Shown: piece by piece, positions 62,320-64,000 of the stretch
Position numbering within the stretch: position 1 is the first letter of the stretch
How the letters are laid out: every line of letters begins with the position of its first letter
Position numbers and translations under genes: made by a program
Origin: Oligosphaera ethanolica
GTDB lineage: Bacteria > Verrucomicrobiota > Lentisphaeria > Oligosphaerales > Oligosphaeraceae
Length of the DNA stretch: 64,000 nt
Assembly (NCBI RefSeq): GCF_030814695.1
Contig: NZ_JAUSVL010000001.1
Coordinates: forward strand, 3,012,227 to 3,076,226
Direction of reading: 5' to 3'
Notes under the pieces: generated by a model
Seen by the model: the letters and a program-made list of their open reading frames with translations, nothing else
What the model was told of the DNA's origin: nothing
Database searches by the model: none

Positions 62320-64000
62320 ATGGCAGAGTACGCCGTGTCGAATCTTCTGACGCCGCTGTCCCTCAAACAGACGCTCATTGCCGGGCCCATTGGCGAGCTC
62401 ATGGAGAACTTTTTTGAGCAGCGCATACGGTCGCGTCATGGTCGCGAAGTGGTCTATCAGGAAGCCGAGGACGCCTTCAAGAACCAGCTGGACGACGAGT
62501 CGGGCGTGGTCGGCATCTGGCAGGGGGAATTCTGGGGCAAATGGATGATCAGCGCGGCCCGGGTCTGCGAGTACGAAGACGACGCGGCGTTGCGGGAGTT
62601 CATCCGGCAGGCGGCGCATCGGCTGATGGCCTACCAGCGCGCTGACGGCTATATCGGCACCTACAAGAACTCGCTGCTGGTGATTGCGCCTTCGCGTGAA
62701 GAGGGCAAGAAGGTCATGGGCTGGGGGTGCAACTGGAACTGGAATATCTGGTGCCGCAAGTACACCCTGTGGGGACTGCTGGAGGCCCATCGGCTGCTCA
62801 ATGACGCGAGCATTCTGCAAGCGGCCATCCGCCTGGCGGATCACCTCATCGTTGAGCTGCGCGACAACGGCATCTGGATCGGCGACACGGGCACTTTCCT
62901 GGGCATGCCTAGCTGTTCCATTCTCAAGCCCATGCTGCAGTTGTATCGGGTCACCGACGATCGGCGCTACCTGGATTTCGCCAGCGCCATCATCGCCAGT
63001 TGGAACGACCCCAGCGGCAAAGCGCCCAATCTCATTGCCAACGGCCTCAGCGGCAAGCCCGTCCACGAATGGTATCCGCGGCCGCCGGAGTGGGCGAAGG
63101 TCTATGAGATGCTGTCGTGCCTGGATGGCATCCTGGAATACCATCGCGTAACCGGTGACCAAAGTTGCCTGGAGGCCGTCGAGAAGGCCCACGCGGCGAT
63201 GTGGGAGCACGAGCAGAACCAGATGTTCAGTGTGGGCTATAACGACATCTTCAACCACGCCGCCAGACAGATCAACGCCATCTCCGAGCCCTGCGACGCT
63301 ATTCATTTTATGCGCGTGACCTACGAGCTCTTTGCGCTCACCGGCAAACGCCACTACATGGACGTTTTTGAGCTGACCTACCTCAACGCCTTTCTGGCCG
63401 GAGTCTATCGCGATGGCATGTGGGGCTCCCGCGGCGTGCGCAGTAGTGCCAGGCACATGACTGTGGCGGAGCAGGCAAAGCTCCAGCACAATCATTGCTG
63501 CGTCAACAATATGCCCCGCGGCTTCATGAATGCCGCGCAGGCCGCCGTGATGAAAAGCGCCGACGCCATCGTGGTTAATCTCTATACCGACGCCCAGGCA
63601 TCGGTCGATATCGCTGGCGGGACTGTCTCGGTCGTTATCGGCGGCAGCTATCTGCTGGACGGCCGGGCGCAGATAGACTTTAGCAGCACGGCGCCAACGC
63701 CGGTCAAGCTGCGCCTACGGGTGCCGGCGTGGAGCCACGCTAGCGCCATGCAGAGCGACGGGCAGGCTATCGATATCAGCGGCAAGGACTACGCCGAGGC
63801 GACACTACCCGCCGCCGGCAAGCTGCAGCTGCAGCTGCATTTTCACGCCAAACCGCAGATTCGCCATTTCGCGCACCCGGTCGCCGCGCTCGACAAGAGC
63901 GACTGGTATGCCGTGCGCTGGGTCAACGCCGGCGTCAGTATCGGCGAGGTGCCCTTCGAGAAAATGATCAGCGAACCCAGGTGCACTCTGCAGTACGGGC
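62320..64000 (+). CDS. GH127-like (DUF1680) beta-L-arabinofuranosidase-type protein, 3' part beyond window
   Basis: 560 codons are visible from ATG 62320; the gene runs off the window. The N-terminal and middle part form an (alpha/alpha)6 barrel: FWGKWMISAARVCEYE near residue 75, YQRADGYIGTYKN near 107, KYTLWGLLEAHRLLND near 148 and HEWYPRPPEWAKVYEM near 250. LQHNHCCVNNMPRGFMNAAQ near 389-408 corresponds to the conserved Cys-Cys-x-x-N block of GH127, where cysteines bind zinc and one acts as nucleophile. Beta-sandwich strands follow (KLRLRVPAWS near 466). No signal peptide, so cytoplasmic. Confidence 0.82.
   Translation, partial: MAEYAVSNLLTPLSLKQTLIAGPIGELMENFFEQRIRSRHGREVVYQEAEDAFKNQLDDESGVVGIWQGEFWGKWMISAARVCEYEDDAALREFIRQAAHRLMAYQRADGYIGTYKNSLLVIAPSREEGKKVMGWGCNWNWNIWCRKYTLWGLLEAHRLLNDASILQAAIRLADHLIVELRDNGIWIGDTGTFLGMPSCSILKPMLQLYRVTDDRRYLDFASAIIASWNDPSGKAPNLIANGLSGKPVHEWYPRPPEWAKVYEMLSCLDGILEYHRVTGDQSCLEAVEKAHAAMWEHEQNQMFSVGYNDIFNHAARQINAISEPCDAIHFMRVTYELFALTGKRHYMDVFELTYLNAFLAGVYRDGMWGSRGVRSSARHMTVAEQAKLQHNHCCVNNMPRGFMNAAQAAVMKSADAIVVNLYTDAQASVDIAGGTVSVVIGGSYLLDGRAQIDFSSTAPTPVKLRLRVPAWSHASAMQSDGQAIDISGKDYAEATLPAAGKLQLQLHFHAKPQIRHFAHPVAALDKSDWYAVRWVNAGVSIGEVPFEKMISEPRCTLQYG

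Overview
The window reads as a GC-rich chromosomal segment of a Gram-negative, probably anaerobic heterotroph. The gene mix suggests the PVC superphylum, most likely a Lentisphaerota-like bacterium: polysaccharide-acting enzymes (GH50-, GH28- and GH127-like proteins, a CE6-like esterase, a formylglycine sulfatase), a DUF6785/6784-type membrane protein, a hybrid-cluster protein with its ferredoxin partner, and very repeat-rich intergenic DNA. This placement is inference from gene families; no rRNA or tRNA gene was seen to confirm it.

Layout. 1-1.1 kb: a GNAT-like gene cut by the window edge and a PIG-L deacetylase (minus). 1.3-4.3 kb: a low-GC accessory island with a truncated gene fragment, four related ~75-80 bp terminal-inverted-repeat elements, a small membrane protein and an ankyrin-repeat protein. 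4.3-7.2 kb: lipocalin and copper-type P-ATPase (minus). 7.5-13 kb: SBF-type transporter, beta-helix GH28-like protein, an ~880 bp tandem array, and a large polytopic membrane protein (plus). 13.6-25.1 kb: one long minus-strand branched-chain amino acid cluster, ilvB-ilvN-ilvC-ilvD-leuA-cimA-leuC-leuD-leuB, preceded by a leader peptide very rich in Ile/Val/Leu and an intrinsic terminator, a classical attenuator not previously called as a gene here. 25.5-30.4 kb: two glycosidase-like proteins. 30.9-35.0 kb: a small YIDPG membrane protein, a NoeA-like methyltransferase and a membrane sulfatase-like enzyme. 35.3-42.1 kb: biotin genes bioB-F-G-C-D-A followed by a stand-alone methionine-synthase-activation-domain protein; then an SDR oxidoreductase. 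43.2-44.7 kb: a hipBA toxin-antitoxin module bracketed by copies of a palindromic repeat. 44.9-47.9 kb: tetR-ferredoxin-hcp operon with a visible promoter and operator. 49.0-51.7 kb: CE6-like esterase and sulfatase. 51.8-61.2 kb: recC-recB-recD. 62.3-64 kb: start of a GH127-like gene.

How it works together. The ilv/leu cluster encodes the route from pyruvate to the 2-oxo acids of valine, leucine and (through citramalate) isoleucine, apart from the transaminase; its leader suggests control by charging of the branched-chain tRNAs. The bio genes form a near-complete pimeloyl-ACP-to-biotin pathway using BioC/BioG. The carbohydrate genes are scattered rather than arranged as one utilisation locus.

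The intergenic DNA is the most unusual part. At least six interspersed repeat families recur within 64 kb: GATC-rich word arrays, a 128 bp tandem unit carrying DnaA-box-like words, a ~570 bp repeat present twice in direct orientation around recCBD, palindromic elements around hipBA, purine/pyrimidine hairpins whose two copies differ in sequence but keep perfect pairing, and MITE-like elements.
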